NCBI GenBank assembly: GCA_944381395.1
Contig: CALWKY010000004.1
Coordinates: 1 to 42,613, forward strand
Source: an uncultured Lachnospiraceae bacterium
Lineage (GTDB): Bacteria; Bacillota; Clostridia; Lachnospirales; Anaerotignaceae
Direction of reading: 5' to 3'
Length of the DNA: 42,613 nucleotides
Shown here: positions 18,383 to 26,341 of the stretch, piece after piece
How positions within the stretch are numbered: position 1 is the first letter of the stretch
Layout of the letters: each line of letters opens with the position of its first letter
Notes under the pieces: generated by a model
Seen by the model: only the letters and a program-made list of their open reading frames with translations
Told to the model about the DNA's origin: nothing
Databases searched by the model: none
Translations under genes and position numbers: made by a program

Positions 18383-19079
18383 GTTCTTCTTTCATTTTTT
18401 CCAAAGCATCATTTGCCGCTGCCTGTTCTGCTTCCTTTTTACTTTTTCCACGGCCACGCCCCAGCACTTTGCCATCATGATCTACTTCTGCTACAAACAG
18501 TTTATTATGATCCGGACCTTCCTCCCCAATAATGCGGTACTGGAGAGGCACTTTACTATTACGCTGGATGATTTCCTGCAAGCAGGTCTTACAATCCAAG
18601 GTACGGAAATTTCCCTTCATCTCTTCAATAGGTGTCTTTAAAAAGCGCATGACATAATCGGAAGCTGCCAAAATGCCGCCGTCAATGCACACTGCGCCAA
18701 TGACAGCCTCGAAGGCATCTGCCAAAATAGATTCTCGATCTCTGCCGCCGGTGCTTTCTTCTCCTTTTCCCAGCAATAAACAACGACCCATACCTAGTTT
18801 TCTGGACAGTTCTGCCAAAGTGCCTTCACACACCACTGCGGCACGCAGTTTGGTCAGTTCTCCCTCCGGCATTTGGGGAAAAGTGCGGTACAAGTACTCG
18901 CCGACTACCATATCCAGTACAGCATCGCCTAAAAATTCCAACCGCTCATTATTTTCATGACTGCCCCTTTTATTTTCATTGGCATAAGAGCTATGAGTCA
19001 AGGCCAGCTTCAGTAAAGACTTATCTTGAAATGTATAAGCAATTTTCTTTTCAAATTCTTCTAAATTTAAATAATTCAT
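18372..19079 (-). CDS. rnc: Ribonuclease III
   Basis: A 235-residue double-strand RNA endonuclease for rRNA and mRNA processing. The catalytic signature ERLEFLGDAVLDMVV is near residue 44, with the second acidic site in ADAFEAVIGAV near residue 115. A C-terminal dsRNA-binding domain covers about residues 160-230 (VAEVDHDGKVLGRGRGKSKK). The start overlaps the acpP stop by ATGA, so the genes are coupled. In many Firmicutes smc and ftsY follow; here uvrB follows instead. Confidence 0.97.
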   Translation of the reverse strand: MNYLNLEEFEKKIAYTFQDKSLLKLALTHSSYANENKRGSHENNERLEFLGDAVLDMVVGEYLYRTFPQMPEGELTKLRAAVVCEGTLAELSRKLGMGRCLLLGKGEESTGGRDRESILADAFEAVIGAVCIDGGILAASDYVMRFLKTPIEEMKGNFRTLDCKTCLQEIIQRNSKVPLQYRIIGEEGPDHNKLFVAEVDHDGKVLGRGRGKSKKEAEQAAANDALEKMKEEQKD

Positions 19080-19312
19080 GCTTCCTGCTCCATTGCTTTT
19101 GCAATATATTCCATAGCATCACCGATGGTCTTGATCTGTTCTGCAGCATCAGGATCAATTTCGATGTCATAGGCTTCTTCCAATGCGGAAATAATTTGGA
19201 ACAAATCCAGAGAGTCCGCACCAATATCGCTGAAAACGGTATCTTCGCTCAGGCTTTCTTCTTCCACACCCAACTGTTCTGCAATAATGCTCATGATATT
19301 TGCTTCATCCAT
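19076..19312 (-). CDS. acpP: Acyl carrier protein
   Basis: A 78-residue acidic carrier protein for fatty acid synthesis. The phosphopantetheine attachment serine is in the GADSLDLFQI motif near residue 38. The length and four-helix pattern are standard. A CCTCCT-complement ribosome site (AGGAGG) precedes ATG 19312. It heads a two-gene operon with rnc, and no other fatty-acid genes are next to it. Confidence 0.97.
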   Translation of the reverse strand: MDEANIMSIIAEQLGVEEESLSEDTVFSDIGADSLDLFQIISALEEAYDIEIDPDAAEQIKTIGDAMEYIAKAMEQEA

Positions 19313-19375
19313 AATTGCTTCCTCCTATATGAAACACGCAGGTATCTTCCTACAAATAGTTGATTTCAATAACAT

Positions 19376-19404
19376 ACTATACCCTATTTCCATATATTTG
19401 TCAG
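19376..19404 (-). promoter_or_regulatory. acpP-rnc promoter
   Basis: Minus-strand CTGACA (19399-19404), a 17-base spacer and TATAGT (19376-19381), about 65 bases before acpP. Confidence 0.6.
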
Positions 19405-19494
19405 CATCAAAATATGAAATTTTTTTACGCAAATCTTTTTCAAATCGCACAAAACATTTATTTTGCAAGACGATATTTCTCACAAAAAAAATTG

Positions 19495-20466
19495 TTAATT
19501 TTTTTCATCGGACAGTACAATATTTTCTGCCGCACCAGCTTCTTTTCTACGGCAAAAACTTGCAAACAAGGAGCCAGAGATGTTATGCCACACACTGAAT
19601 ATGGCACCAGGCAGCGTTGCAAGCGGGTTTGCAGCGAAGTTTGTCGTTGCCAGAGAAACGGCTAAACCGCTGTTTTGCATACCTACTTCTATCGCAATAG
19701 CAACGGCTTTCTTTCTGGGTACTTTTAATACCTTTGCACAAAAAAGCCCCAGTGCCATACCGGCACAATTATGCAGTACCACTACGCATAACGTCAAAGC
19801 GCCGCTGACTGCAATTTTTTCTGCATTGACTGCCACAATGCCGGAAATGATCATGACAATGGCAACAACGCTGATCAAAGGCAATACACCAGAGAGTTTT
19901 TGCACCTGTTTATCAAAGAGTTTCCGCAGCAAAATGCCAGCCAGTACCGGCACCAGCACTACTTTCACCACAGAAAGCACCATGCTCCAGAAAGAAACTT
20001 CCACCCAAGCTCCTGCCAGTACATACACTAGTGCAGGGGTAACAATGGGCGCCAATAAAGTAGAAACGATCGTCATGCCCACAGAAAGGGGTACATCGCC
20101 GCCTGCAATATAGGTAATTACATTGCTGGCAGTACCGCCAGGGCAGCATCCTACCAAAATTACACCCAATGCCAAGTCTGTAGGCAGCTGGAATCCTTTT
20201 GCCAACACCCATGCCAAAAAAGGCATAATAGTATACTGCGCCAAAGCACCGATTAAAATTTCCCTTGGCCTGGAAAATACTACCTGGAAATCTTTCGCCT
20301 GGATGGTCAAACCCATACCGAACATAGCTGCGCCTAAAAAAGCACTGGTATATGTGGTGGTCCAAGCAAAAGCGTCCTGCCAAAAATACGCCAGGGCGGA
20401 AAACAGAATAATCACAGCGCCAATGTATTTGGTTAAAAAAGAACTAATGGATCCAATGATTTTCAC
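19495..20466 (-). CDS. BASS-family (bile acid:sodium symporter-like) transporter, possibly a pantoate importer
   Basis: A 323-residue membrane protein with about nine or ten hydrophobic segments. The BASS crossover motifs are clear: GCCPGGTASNVITYIAGG near residue 107 and EVGMQNSGLAVSLATTNF near residue 262. It starts at GTG 20466, with GAGGAGG ten bases upstream, and follows panC by only 19 bases. In Salmonella the BASS protein PanS was shown to salvage ketopantoate. By context this protein probably imports pantoate or ketopantoate for the adjacent PanC, but the substrate is inferred from neighbourhood only. Confidence 0.85.
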   Translation of the reverse strand: MKIIGSISSFLTKYIGAVIILFSALAYFWQDAFAWTTTYTSAFLGAAMFGMGLTIQAKDFQVVFSRPREILIGALAQYTIMPFLAWVLAKGFQLPTDLALGVILVGCCPGGTASNVITYIAGGDVPLSVGMTIVSTLLAPIVTPALVYVLAGAWVEVSFWSMVLSVVKVVLVPVLAGILLRKLFDKQVQKLSGVLPLISVVAIVMIISGIVAVNAEKIAVSGALTLCVVVLHNCAGMALGLFCAKVLKVPRKKAVAIAIEVGMQNSGLAVSLATTNFAANPLATLPGAIFSVWHNISGSLFASFCRRKEAGAAENIVLSDEKN

Positions 20467-20485
20467 AGGTATTCTCCCTCCTCAC

Positions 20486-21325
20486 TTACACATGAAAACT
20501 AAAGTTATCAATGAGACGGGTTTTTCCAACATAAACCGCCATGGCAACCAGCACATCGCTCTCTACATGATCCACATACTGCATGTTTTCCGCATCCACC
20601 ATAGAAACATAATCGATCTTTGCCAGAGGTTCTGCCTCAATAATCTGACGCATAGGTGCAAGCACTTCTTCTGCGGAAATACCCAAATGAATCAGTTCCT
20701 GTCCTTTTTTCACTGCACGAGACAGACACAAAGCAGCTTTTCGTTCTTCCTCATTCAAATAAACATTCCGGGAAGACTTTGCCAAACCATCGGCTTCTCT
20801 GACAATGGGGCAGCCCACAATTTCAATATCAAAATTCAAATCCTTTACCATCTTACGGACAATCGCAAGCTGCTGGGCATCCTTTTGACCGAAATAAGCT
20901 CGGTCCGCACCGCTAATATGAAATAATTTGGAAACAACCGTACAAACACCGCCAAAGTGTACAGGGCGGCTTTTCCCGCAAAGGGTCTCATTCAGCACAG
21001 ACATGGTCACTGCTGTACAGGCATTCTGATACATTTCCTCCGGCTCGGGATGGAAAATAGCGTCTGTTCCCAACTTCTCACAAAGTGCGCTGTCCCGTTT
21101 AAAATCCCTGGGATACGCTGCCAAATCCTCATTCGGACCAAACTGCGTGGGGTTGACGAAAACAGATACGATTACTTTGTCATTTTCTTTTCTGGCTCTC
21201 TCGATCAAAGAGGCATGTCCTTCATGGAGATAACCCATGGTGGGTACCAGCCCAATGGTCAGTCCCTCTTTTTTCCAAGCATGTACCTGTTGTCTCATCT
21301 CTGCTACGGTTGTGTAAACATTCAT
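20486..21325 (-). CDS. panC: Pantoate-beta-alanine ligase (pantothenate synthetase)
   Basis: A 279-residue ATP-dependent ligase joining pantoate and beta-alanine. The nucleotidyltransferase motif PTMGYLHEGHASLI is at residues ~29-42, with FVNPTQFGPNED near 60, FGQKDAQQL near 150 and the SSRN motif near 187. The ribosome site AAAGGAG lies before ATG 21325. No panB, panE or panD lies next to it. A long structured leader precedes it and a BASS transporter follows, suggesting regulated salvage of pantoate. Confidence 0.97.
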   Translation of the reverse strand: MNVYTTVAEMRQQVHAWKKEGLTIGLVPTMGYLHEGHASLIERARKENDKVIVSVFVNPTQFGPNEDLAAYPRDFKRDSALCEKLGTDAIFHPEPEEMYQNACTAVTMSVLNETLCGKSRPVHFGGVCTVVSKLFHISGADRAYFGQKDAQQLAIVRKMVKDLNFDIEIVGCPIVREADGLAKSSRNVYLNEEERKAALCLSRAVKKGQELIHLGISAEEVLAPMRQIIEAEPLAKIDYVSMVDAENMQYVDHVESDVLVAMAVYVGKTRLIDNFSFHV

Positions 21326-21400
21326 GATTTTTCTCTCCTTTTTTGTTTGAACATGGTTTGGGAGATAACCACTCGTTCTGTTTTTTACTGCGATTTTTGC

Positions 21401-21434
21401 AATAAAAAAAGCATTTTCCCTCAGAAAAATGCTT
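21401..21434 (-). terminator. Terminator-like hairpin 2 in the panC leader
   Basis: Minus-strand AAGCATTTT pairs with AAAATGCTT around an 8-base loop, followed by a run of T. It lies about 75 bases upstream of panC and downstream of the leader's promoter, so it can only act as an attenuator. Confidence 0.7.
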
Positions 21435-21452
21435 GTCTCTGCCTTTGCATCG

Positions 21453-21479
21453 CAAAAAGAGCTTCTATGAAAAGAAGCC
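21453..21479 (-). terminator. Terminator-like hairpin 1 in the panC leader
   Basis: Minus-strand GGCTTCT pairs with AGAAGCT (core GCTTCT/AGAAGC) around TTTCAT, followed by CTTTTT. It lies just upstream of hairpin 2. Confidence 0.5.
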
Positions 21480-21569
21480 TGTGCAGATTTCGATTTTCCC
21501 GAGTCTCATTTTTTGCATCCAAAAATATAAGCTCTTATCTCGAATTCTGATATTGAAAAAAAACAGTCG

Positions 21570-21600
21570 GAGTATAGCTTCTACGCAAATGCTACCTCTC
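21570..21600 (-). promoter_or_regulatory. Candidate pan RNA motif hairpin
   Basis: At the very start of the panC transcript the minus strand reads GAG-AG-GTAGC, a 12-base loop, GCTAT-A-CTC: two short helices separated by bulged A/G bases. A conserved 'pan' RNA motif, a short hairpin with bulged bases, is known in 5' leaders of panB/panC/panD operons in Firmicutes. The location and architecture agree, but I could not compare it with the consensus. Confidence 0.45.
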
Positions 21601-21608
21601 TGCGCGTC

Positions 21609-21614
21609 ATTATA
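21609..21614 (-). promoter_or_regulatory. Extended -10 promoter of the panC leader
   Basis: Minus-strand TGGTATAAT has a perfect TATAAT with the extended TG element; the -35 region is T-rich and weak. Transcription would start near 21602, giving a leader of about 275 nt. Confidence 0.65.
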
Positions 21615-21673
21615 CCATACTTTTCAAAAAAAAGAAATGATCCTTACTCTTTTCCATGTTCTTTTTTCTATGC

Positions 21674-21704
21674 AAAAAACCGATACCGCAAAAAACGGCA
21701 TCGG
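21674..21704 (-). terminator. Terminator of the iron-alcohol-dehydrogenase gene
   Basis: Minus-strand CCGATGCCG pairs with CGGTATCGG, followed by six T, 25 bases after the stop codon. Confidence 0.85.
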
Positions 21705-21728
21705 TTATATCCGCAAAAGATGTATGAT

Positions 21729-22841
21729 TTATGCGTAATACATGGGATGTGTTTCTTTAAAAGCTCTGCCGCAGGCGTTTTGATCCTTCATACACTGAAT
21801 GAATTTTTCCCGGGTAATATCGTCCGCCTTAAACTTCCATTCGGTGGTTTTGGTCGCCATATCCCCCATCATATCAAACTCATCCTCATCGATTTCCACA
21901 TCATCGAAACAAACCGGCAGACCAATTTTTGCATTAAACGCCATAATCTGATCTCGCAGCGCATACTGCTTGTCATAAGTCAACAGACAAAGAACACCCA
22001 GAGAAACCACTTCTCCATGAAGATGTTCTCTCCCCTTTTTCGTACAAGTAGATGCGTTATACACACAGTGTGCCAAAGAGGAATTAAAGTAATAATCCGG
22101 CAGCTGCGTTGTCATATTGGAAACCAGACCGGTGGAAATGATAATATCCAGCGCAACCTGCTCCAGATCTTTATTCGCTTGCTTTGCCTTCAAAGCTTCC
22201 AATGCGCCTTCACCATAGTCCAGCAGCGGTTCCGTACAAACACGGCTCAACTGCACACCCATCAGTGGTGTGTGGGACAATTTCTTTCCCTTGCTGGAAA
22301 AGACCGCTTCACACTCTTTTGATAAAGCATCGCCGATACCCGCCCACAGCAGATCATAAGGAGAGTCTGCCAAAATTGCAGTATTGATGAAGGTGTGATC
22401 CGGAAGTTTGGGAATGAAATATTCATTCAGTGTGCCATCGGGATGATAGATAACACAGATTGCAGTTACAGATGCACAGTTGCTGGCTACAGTAGGGAAG
22501 GTAAAAAGAGGCTTATCCATTTTCGTTGCTACATATTTTACGGTATCGCAAGCACGACCACCACCAACAGCAAACAGAATATCTGCTTTCTGTACTGTTT
22601 CATTAGCAATCAGGGCATCACCATTTTCATAGGAAGCTTCACCGCCATACCAGATGAAATCCAAAATCTGTACATCAGAACCTTCCACTGCTTTCAAAAG
22701 AGCATCTTTTGTTTTTGCCATAGCAGTCTTGCCGCCAATAACTACCGCTGTTTTACCAAAACCTTTGGCAACCTGCGGAATTTCGTTGTAACAATCTTCT
22801 CCGATAGAATAGTTCGGTAAATTAACATTATAATATCCCAT
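21729..22841 (-). CDS. Iron-containing alcohol dehydrogenase family protein, GldA-like
   Basis: A 370-residue dehydrogenase of the glycerol dehydrogenase branch. The NAD-binding FAVGGGRACDTVK lies near residue 92. The metal ligands are likely the Asp in GIGDALSKE (~170), the His in LAHCVYNA (~247) and the His in HLHGEVVSLG (~264). Members of this branch act on glycerol, 2-hydroxy acids (E. coli HcxB) or sugar phosphates. It lies 52 bases after ilvE, so a 2-oxo acid made by IlvE is a plausible substrate. AGGAG precedes ATG 22841. Exact activity is not known. Confidence 0.85.
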   Translation of the reverse strand: MGYYNVNLPNYSIGEDCYNEIPQVAKGFGKTAVVIGGKTAMAKTKDALLKAVEGSDVQILDFIWYGGEASYENGDALIANETVQKADILFAVGGGRACDTVKYVATKMDKPLFTFPTVASNCASVTAICVIYHPDGTLNEYFIPKLPDHTFINTAILADSPYDLLWAGIGDALSKECEAVFSSKGKKLSHTPLMGVQLSRVCTEPLLDYGEGALEALKAKQANKDLEQVALDIIISTGLVSNMTTQLPDYYFNSSLAHCVYNASTCTKKGREHLHGEVVSLGVLCLLTYDKQYALRDQIMAFNAKIGLPVCFDDVEIDEDEFDMMGDMATKTTEWKFKADDITREKFIQCMKDQNACGRAFKETHPMYYA

Positions 22842-22893
22842 ATATTTTTCTCTCCTGTATCTTTAAAATCATTTTGTCTTTCGTAAGTAGTCT

Positions 22894-23922
22894 TTATTTA
22901 CAAATCTCGTAGATCCAGCCTTCCGGTGCCTCTACAGTACCCATCTGAATACCGGTCAGAAGGTCATACAGCTTCTGGGTAACAGGCCCCATCTTTTCCA
23001 TACCGCTAGGCAGGTAAATTTCTTTACCGTGATCCACAATTTTGCCAACGGGACAAATTACCGCTGCGGTGCCACACAGACCACATTCTGCCATATCTGC
23101 CACTTCGCTAAAAGGTACTTCCCGTTCTTCTACCTTCATGCCCAGATAATGCTCCGCAACATAAACCAAAGATCTGCGGGTAATAGAAGGTAAAATGGAG
23201 TCAGACTTAGGTGTAACAACAACACCATCCTTCGTTACAAACAGGAAATTCGCACCGCCTGTCTCCTCTACTTTTGTATGCGTGGCAGGATCCAGAAACA
23301 TATTTTCATCATAGCCCTCTTCATGTGCCGTTACAGAAGCATGAAGGCTCATAGCATAATTCAAGCCCGCCTTGATATTGCCTGTTCCATGGGGTGCAGC
23401 ACGGTCATAATCACTAACTCTCAAGGTTAAAGGCTTTACGCCATCTTTAAAGTAAGGACCTACAGGGGTACAAAATACACGGAACTGATATTCCTCTGCC
23501 GGTTTTACGCCAATGACAGCACTGCTGCCAAATACATAAGGTCGGATATACAGAGTAGCTCCTGTTCCATAAGGAGGAACGTATGCTGCATTTGCTTTTA
23601 CTGTCTGCTTAATTGCATCCAGGAATTTCTCTACCGGTACTTCCGGGATATGCAATCTTTTGGCAGAATCAACAAAACGGCTTGCATTGAGATCCGGGCG
23701 GAAACATACAATGCGTCCGTCTTTCGTGGTATAAGCCTTCAGACCTTCAAACACACTCTGAGAATATTGCAAAACACCTGCACATTCAGAAATGGTTACT
23801 GTTGCGTCTGTGGTCAGACCACCCTCATCCCATGCGCCGTTTTTATAATTGGATACATAACGTTGTTCTGTGGGAAGATAGGCAAAGCCCAATTCCGCCC
23901 AATTCATTGGTTTCTTCTCCAT
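22894..23922 (-). CDS. ilvE: Branched-chain amino acid aminotransferase
   Basis: A 342-residue class IV PLP aminotransferase exchanging the amino group between valine, leucine or isoleucine and 2-oxoglutarate. The N-terminal MNWAELGFAYLPT, SQSVFEGLKAYTTKDG, RPYVFGS and the PLP-lysine region GNIKAGLNYA (~194) are typical of the longer IlvE type. A later LCGTAAVICPVG segment closes the active site. It probably forms an operon with the downstream GldA-like dehydrogenase. No other branched-chain biosynthesis genes are near, so it may serve fermentation or degradation as well as synthesis. Confidence 0.96.
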   Translation of the reverse strand: MEKKPMNWAELGFAYLPTEQRYVSNYKNGAWDEGGLTTDATVTISECAGVLQYSQSVFEGLKAYTTKDGRIVCFRPDLNASRFVDSAKRLHIPEVPVEKFLDAIKQTVKANAAYVPPYGTGATLYIRPYVFGSSAVIGVKPAEEYQFRVFCTPVGPYFKDGVKPLTLRVSDYDRAAPHGTGNIKAGLNYAMSLHASVTAHEEGYDENMFLDPATHTKVEETGGANFLFVTKDGVVVTPKSDSILPSITRRSLVYVAEHYLGMKVEEREVPFSEVADMAECGLCGTAAVICPVGKIVDHGKEIYLPSGMEKMGPVTQKLYDLLTGIQMGTVEAPEGWIYEICK

Positions 23923-23981
23923 ATGTCTTTCATCCTTTCATCTTCTGTAAAAAATAAGAGTATGTCTCTTAAAATATGTAC

Positions 23982-24010
23982 ATCTTATCACTATTTCTGA
24001 TATTACGCAA
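23982..24010 (-). promoter_or_regulatory. ilvE promoter
   Basis: Minus-strand TTGCGT (24005-24010), a 17-base spacer and TAAGAT (23982-23987), about 60 bases before the ilvE start. Confidence 0.55.
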
Positions 24011-24253
24011 CACCTTTCTTTTTAAAAAATATCGTTTCTTTTCCCTATATATTTTTACAATTTTATGCGTCTATCTTTTATTATTGATTCTATCTTTTCC
24101 ATCCTATCCAGAAAAAGTGTTTCTTTTCCACCATATCTTCACCATTATTGCTAAAATTAAGAGAAGAAATAAGTTATGATTTTTACATTTTCTGATTCGT
24201 TGCTTATTGTGATATGTTTTTGCAGCTTTTTTTAAAAAGAATCCCACCAAAAA
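24011..24253. other. Intergenic region upstream of ilvE
   Basis: AT-rich sequence without a credible gene; a 75-codon minus-strand frame here has no ribosome site and spans the cupin gene's terminator. Nothing else was seen. Confidence 0.45.
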
Positions 24254-24282
24254 TAATACCGAAGCAATGTTTTTGCTCCGGT
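24254..24282 (-). terminator. Terminator of the decarboxylase-cupin operon
   Basis: Minus-strand ACCGGAGCAA pairs with TTGCTTCGGT around a 5-base loop, followed by ATTATTTTT. A second small hairpin (ACTTTCAG/CTGAAAGT, ~24299-24318) lies between it and the stop codon. Confidence 0.75.
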
Positions 24283-24323
24283 AAATAATGTTTTTATAGA
24301 CTTTCAGAATCTGAAAGTTTTTC

Positions 24324-24764
24324 TTATCCATTCAGTTTTTCATACGCTTCCTGAGAAACAGCTTCGCACCATTCATTGCTGCAGTTAACACCAGGTACTT
24401 CCACAGCAACATGGCTGAACCAGCTGTCTTTTTTGGCACCATGCCAATGTTTTACTTCCGGCGGAATAACAATAACACTGCCCGGCTTCAGAGATACTGC
24501 CTCTTTTCCTTCTTCTTGGTACCAGCCTTCTCCTGCAGTGCATAATAAAATCTGTCCACCGCCCTGCTCGGCATGATGGATATGCCAGTGGTTACGGCAG
24601 CCTGGCTCAAAGGTAACATTTGCCATAAAAATGGGGCTGGTTCCATCCACCAGAGGCTGTAAATAAGAAATACCATCAAAATATTGGGCATAAGCGCTAT
24701 TTTCCGCACCGGTTCCAAACATATTCATGATGTTAAATACTTTTTGATCTGTTACTTTCATCAT
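24324..24764 (-). CDS. Cupin domain protein
   Basis: A single-domain cupin of about 146 residues. The two metal-binding motifs are visible: a His-rich motif 1, GCRNHWHIHHAEQGGGQILL (~57-76), and motif 2, PPEVKHWHGA (~102-111). Such cupins often sit beside carboxymuconolactone decarboxylase-like proteins, and fused forms exist. Three ATGs in a row follow AAAGGAG, so the start may be 24767, 24764 or 24761; the longer GTG start at 24782 lies over the ribosome site and is rejected. It is the second gene of a MerR-controlled operon. Catalytic function is unknown. Confidence 0.85.
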   Translation of the reverse strand: MMKVTDQKVFNIMNMFGTGAENSAYAQYFDGISYLQPLVDGTSPIFMANVTFEPGCRNHWHIHHAEQGGGQILLCTAGEGWYQEEGKEAVSLKPGSVIVIPPEVKHWHGAKKDSWFSHVAVEVPGVNCSNEWCEAVSQEAYEKLNG

Positions 24765-24778
24765 CATTTGCTCCTTTC

Positions 24779-25513
24779 TCACTGTTTTTTTGCAATGGCA
24801 TCTACTACTGCCACAGCATTTAATGTTCTAGGGAAACCAATGTAAGGCAGCATTACCTGCAAAGCTTCCAGCAATTTCAAGCGGGTATTGCCTACCGATA
24901 GATTAGCTGATGTGTGTGCTCGCAGCTGGTTCTCACAGCCGCCCAATGCAGCAATGCAAACAAAGGTAATGAGCTCCCTTTCCTTTACCTCCAGACCTTT
25001 TCGTGTATAGGTATCTCCAAAACAATATGCGGAAAGAAAATCCTGCAATTTTTTCTCATCCGCCGGCGCATTCTGGCGCATAGAAGTAATATTTTCTTTT
25101 CCGAAAATAGACTGCTGTACAGCAATACCCGCTTCCAGCCTATTTTTCTGGGTAGTAGTACTATTGGCAGCCAATGGCAGAGCCAGTCCTTTTTCCCGAC
25201 AGATCTGACCAAACTGTGCCAGTCCTTTTTCAGCCTTACAAAAACCTACATAAGGTGCGGTCTGATGAAATACTTCCTGTAAAGATGCGGCAGGGATTCC
25301 GTCATCTATTGCCATTGATAATACTTGCGGCAGATCATTGCCCTCCATTACTGTTAGCACTGTCGTCACAGTCAGATAAAAATCTGTTTTCTCCAAAGCA
25401 GTTTTTTGCAGTATTTCCTGTAAAAGATTGGTTTTCACTGCTGTATATTCAGGAAAATCACGCTGCAAAACATTCGTCTCTTTCTCCAGTTTAGTTTCAT
25501 ATTCTTCTTTCAT
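24779..25513 (-). CDS. Carboxymuconolactone decarboxylase family protein (two-domain)
   Basis: A 244-residue protein with two CMD/AhpD-like repeats: the first around residues 45-105 (EGNDLPQVLSMAIDDGIPAA) and the second around 165-235 (ELITFVCIAALGGCENQLRAH). The second repeat carries the family E...C...H signature (GGCENQLRAHTSANL), but with a single Cys rather than the CXXC of true AhpD. Despite the name, many relatives are not aromatic-degradation enzymes and are linked to redox or aldehyde stress. ATG 25513 has AGGAGG seven bases upstream; the longer frame is rejected. It is transcribed with the cupin gene from a MerR-type promoter. Confidence 0.85.
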   Translation of the reverse strand: MKEEYETKLEKETNVLQRDFPEYTAVKTNLLQEILQKTALEKTDFYLTVTTVLTVMEGNDLPQVLSMAIDDGIPAASLQEVFHQTAPYVGFCKAEKGLAQFGQICREKGLALPLAANSTTTQKNRLEAGIAVQQSIFGKENITSMRQNAPADEKKLQDFLSAYCFGDTYTRKGLEVKERELITFVCIAALGGCENQLRAHTSANLSVGNTRLKLLEALQVMLPYIGFPRTLNAVAVVDAIAKKQ

Positions 25514-25583
25514 GTGCTTTCCTCCTATTTCTATGTCTCTGTGTCTGTTGAAATCTAACAGATTTTTTGCCAATGAAATCTCC

Positions 25584-25612
25584 TTGACGCTGTTCTATTC
25601 CTTTGTTATACT
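25584..25612 (+). promoter_or_regulatory. merR promoter
   Basis: Plus-strand TTGACG (25584-25589), a 17-base spacer and TATACT (25607-25612). Its start site would lie at the edge of the MerR operator dyad, giving a simple route to autoregulation. Confidence 0.65.
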
Positions 25613-25619
25613 TTTCTTT

Positions 25620-25650
25620 ATCATACAACTTAAAGTTTACTTCAAGTCAA
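25620..25650 (-). promoter_or_regulatory. MerR-type promoter and operator of the decarboxylase-cupin operon
   Basis: Minus-strand TTGACT (25645-25650), a 19-base spacer and TATGAT (25620-25625). The over-long 19-base spacer is the hallmark of MerR-activated promoters. A 20-base imperfect palindrome, ACTTAAAG-TTTA-CTTCAAGT (25628-25647), with one mismatch, fills the spacer. It resembles operators of the AdhR/NmlR aldehyde- and thiol-stress regulators. Confidence 0.8.
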
Positions 25651-25675
25651 GACTTTTTTAAGAAAGGTGATAATT

Positions 25676-26134
25676 ATGACATATACCATTGGAGAAATCG
25701 CAAAAAAACTTAATTTAGCTTCTTCCACTTTGCGCTATTATGACAAAGAAGGATTATTGCCCTTTGTAGAGCGATCCAGTGGCGGCATCCGTATTTTTCA
25801 GGAATCCGATCTCAATACCCTGGAAATTATTGAATGTCTGAAAGAATCCGGCATGCCTATTGCGGAAATCAAGACTTTCATTGATTTATGCATGGAAGGC
25901 GATGCCACCATTGAAGACCGTCTGGCAATCATCCAGCGGCGGTATGATGCTGTTTTAGAACAGCAAAAGAAATTGCAGGAAACCCTTCATTTACTGGAAT
26001 ACAAAAAATGGTACTATGAACAAGCGCGTGCTGCTGGCACCTGTGCTATCCATGACACCATGACCGCAGAAGACATTCCTCTGGAATTTTTGGATGTGGC
26101 ACAAAAAATATTAGAGCGGAAACAAACAAAATGA
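25676..26134 (+). CDS. MerR family transcriptional regulator
   Basis: A 152-residue MerR protein. The N-terminal winged helix is typical: YTIGEIAKKLNLASSTLRYYDKEGLLPF, then GGIRIF. A coiled-coil dimerisation helix follows (~residues 78-115). The C terminus has one cysteine (C~127, AAGTCAIHD), which might serve as a redox or electrophile sensor, as in AdhR-like members. ATG 25676 is chosen over GTG 25667, which lies inside the AAAGGTGAT ribosome site. It is divergent from the decarboxylase-cupin operon, whose spacer holds the likely operator, and convergent with a flavodoxin. Confidence 0.93.
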   Translation: MTYTIGEIAKKLNLASSTLRYYDKEGLLPFVERSSGGIRIFQESDLNTLEIIECLKESGMPIAEIKTFIDLCMEGDATIEDRLAIIQRRYDAVLEQQKKLQETLHLLEYKKWYYEQARAAGTCAIHDTMTAEDIPLEFLDVAQKILERKQTK

Positions 26135-26341
26135 TTACCTTTCCATCATTTCTCTGGTTTCAAAGATATTTCATGACAATTCGTCTGTTACTTTGAGGTT
26201 GCATCAAAATCTTGGGAATATTTTCCTTCTCCCAATTTTACTGCACCTTTCTTTGTATCATCCATACTGGGTAAAAACCGATGTCTTTCTATCTTTTTAC
26301 TACTTTTTCTTTCCAAAGAAAGAACGTTTCTCAAAAGCAAT
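26135..26341. other. Intergenic region after merR
   Basis: AT-rich, without a credible gene or clear signal up to repeat copy C. Confidence 0.4.

Noticed and set aside
23955..23971. TAAGAG/CTCTTA hairpin with T-run in the ilvE leader
   Set aside because: It begins only a few bases after the predicted transcript start, too early for a working intrinsic terminator or attenuator.
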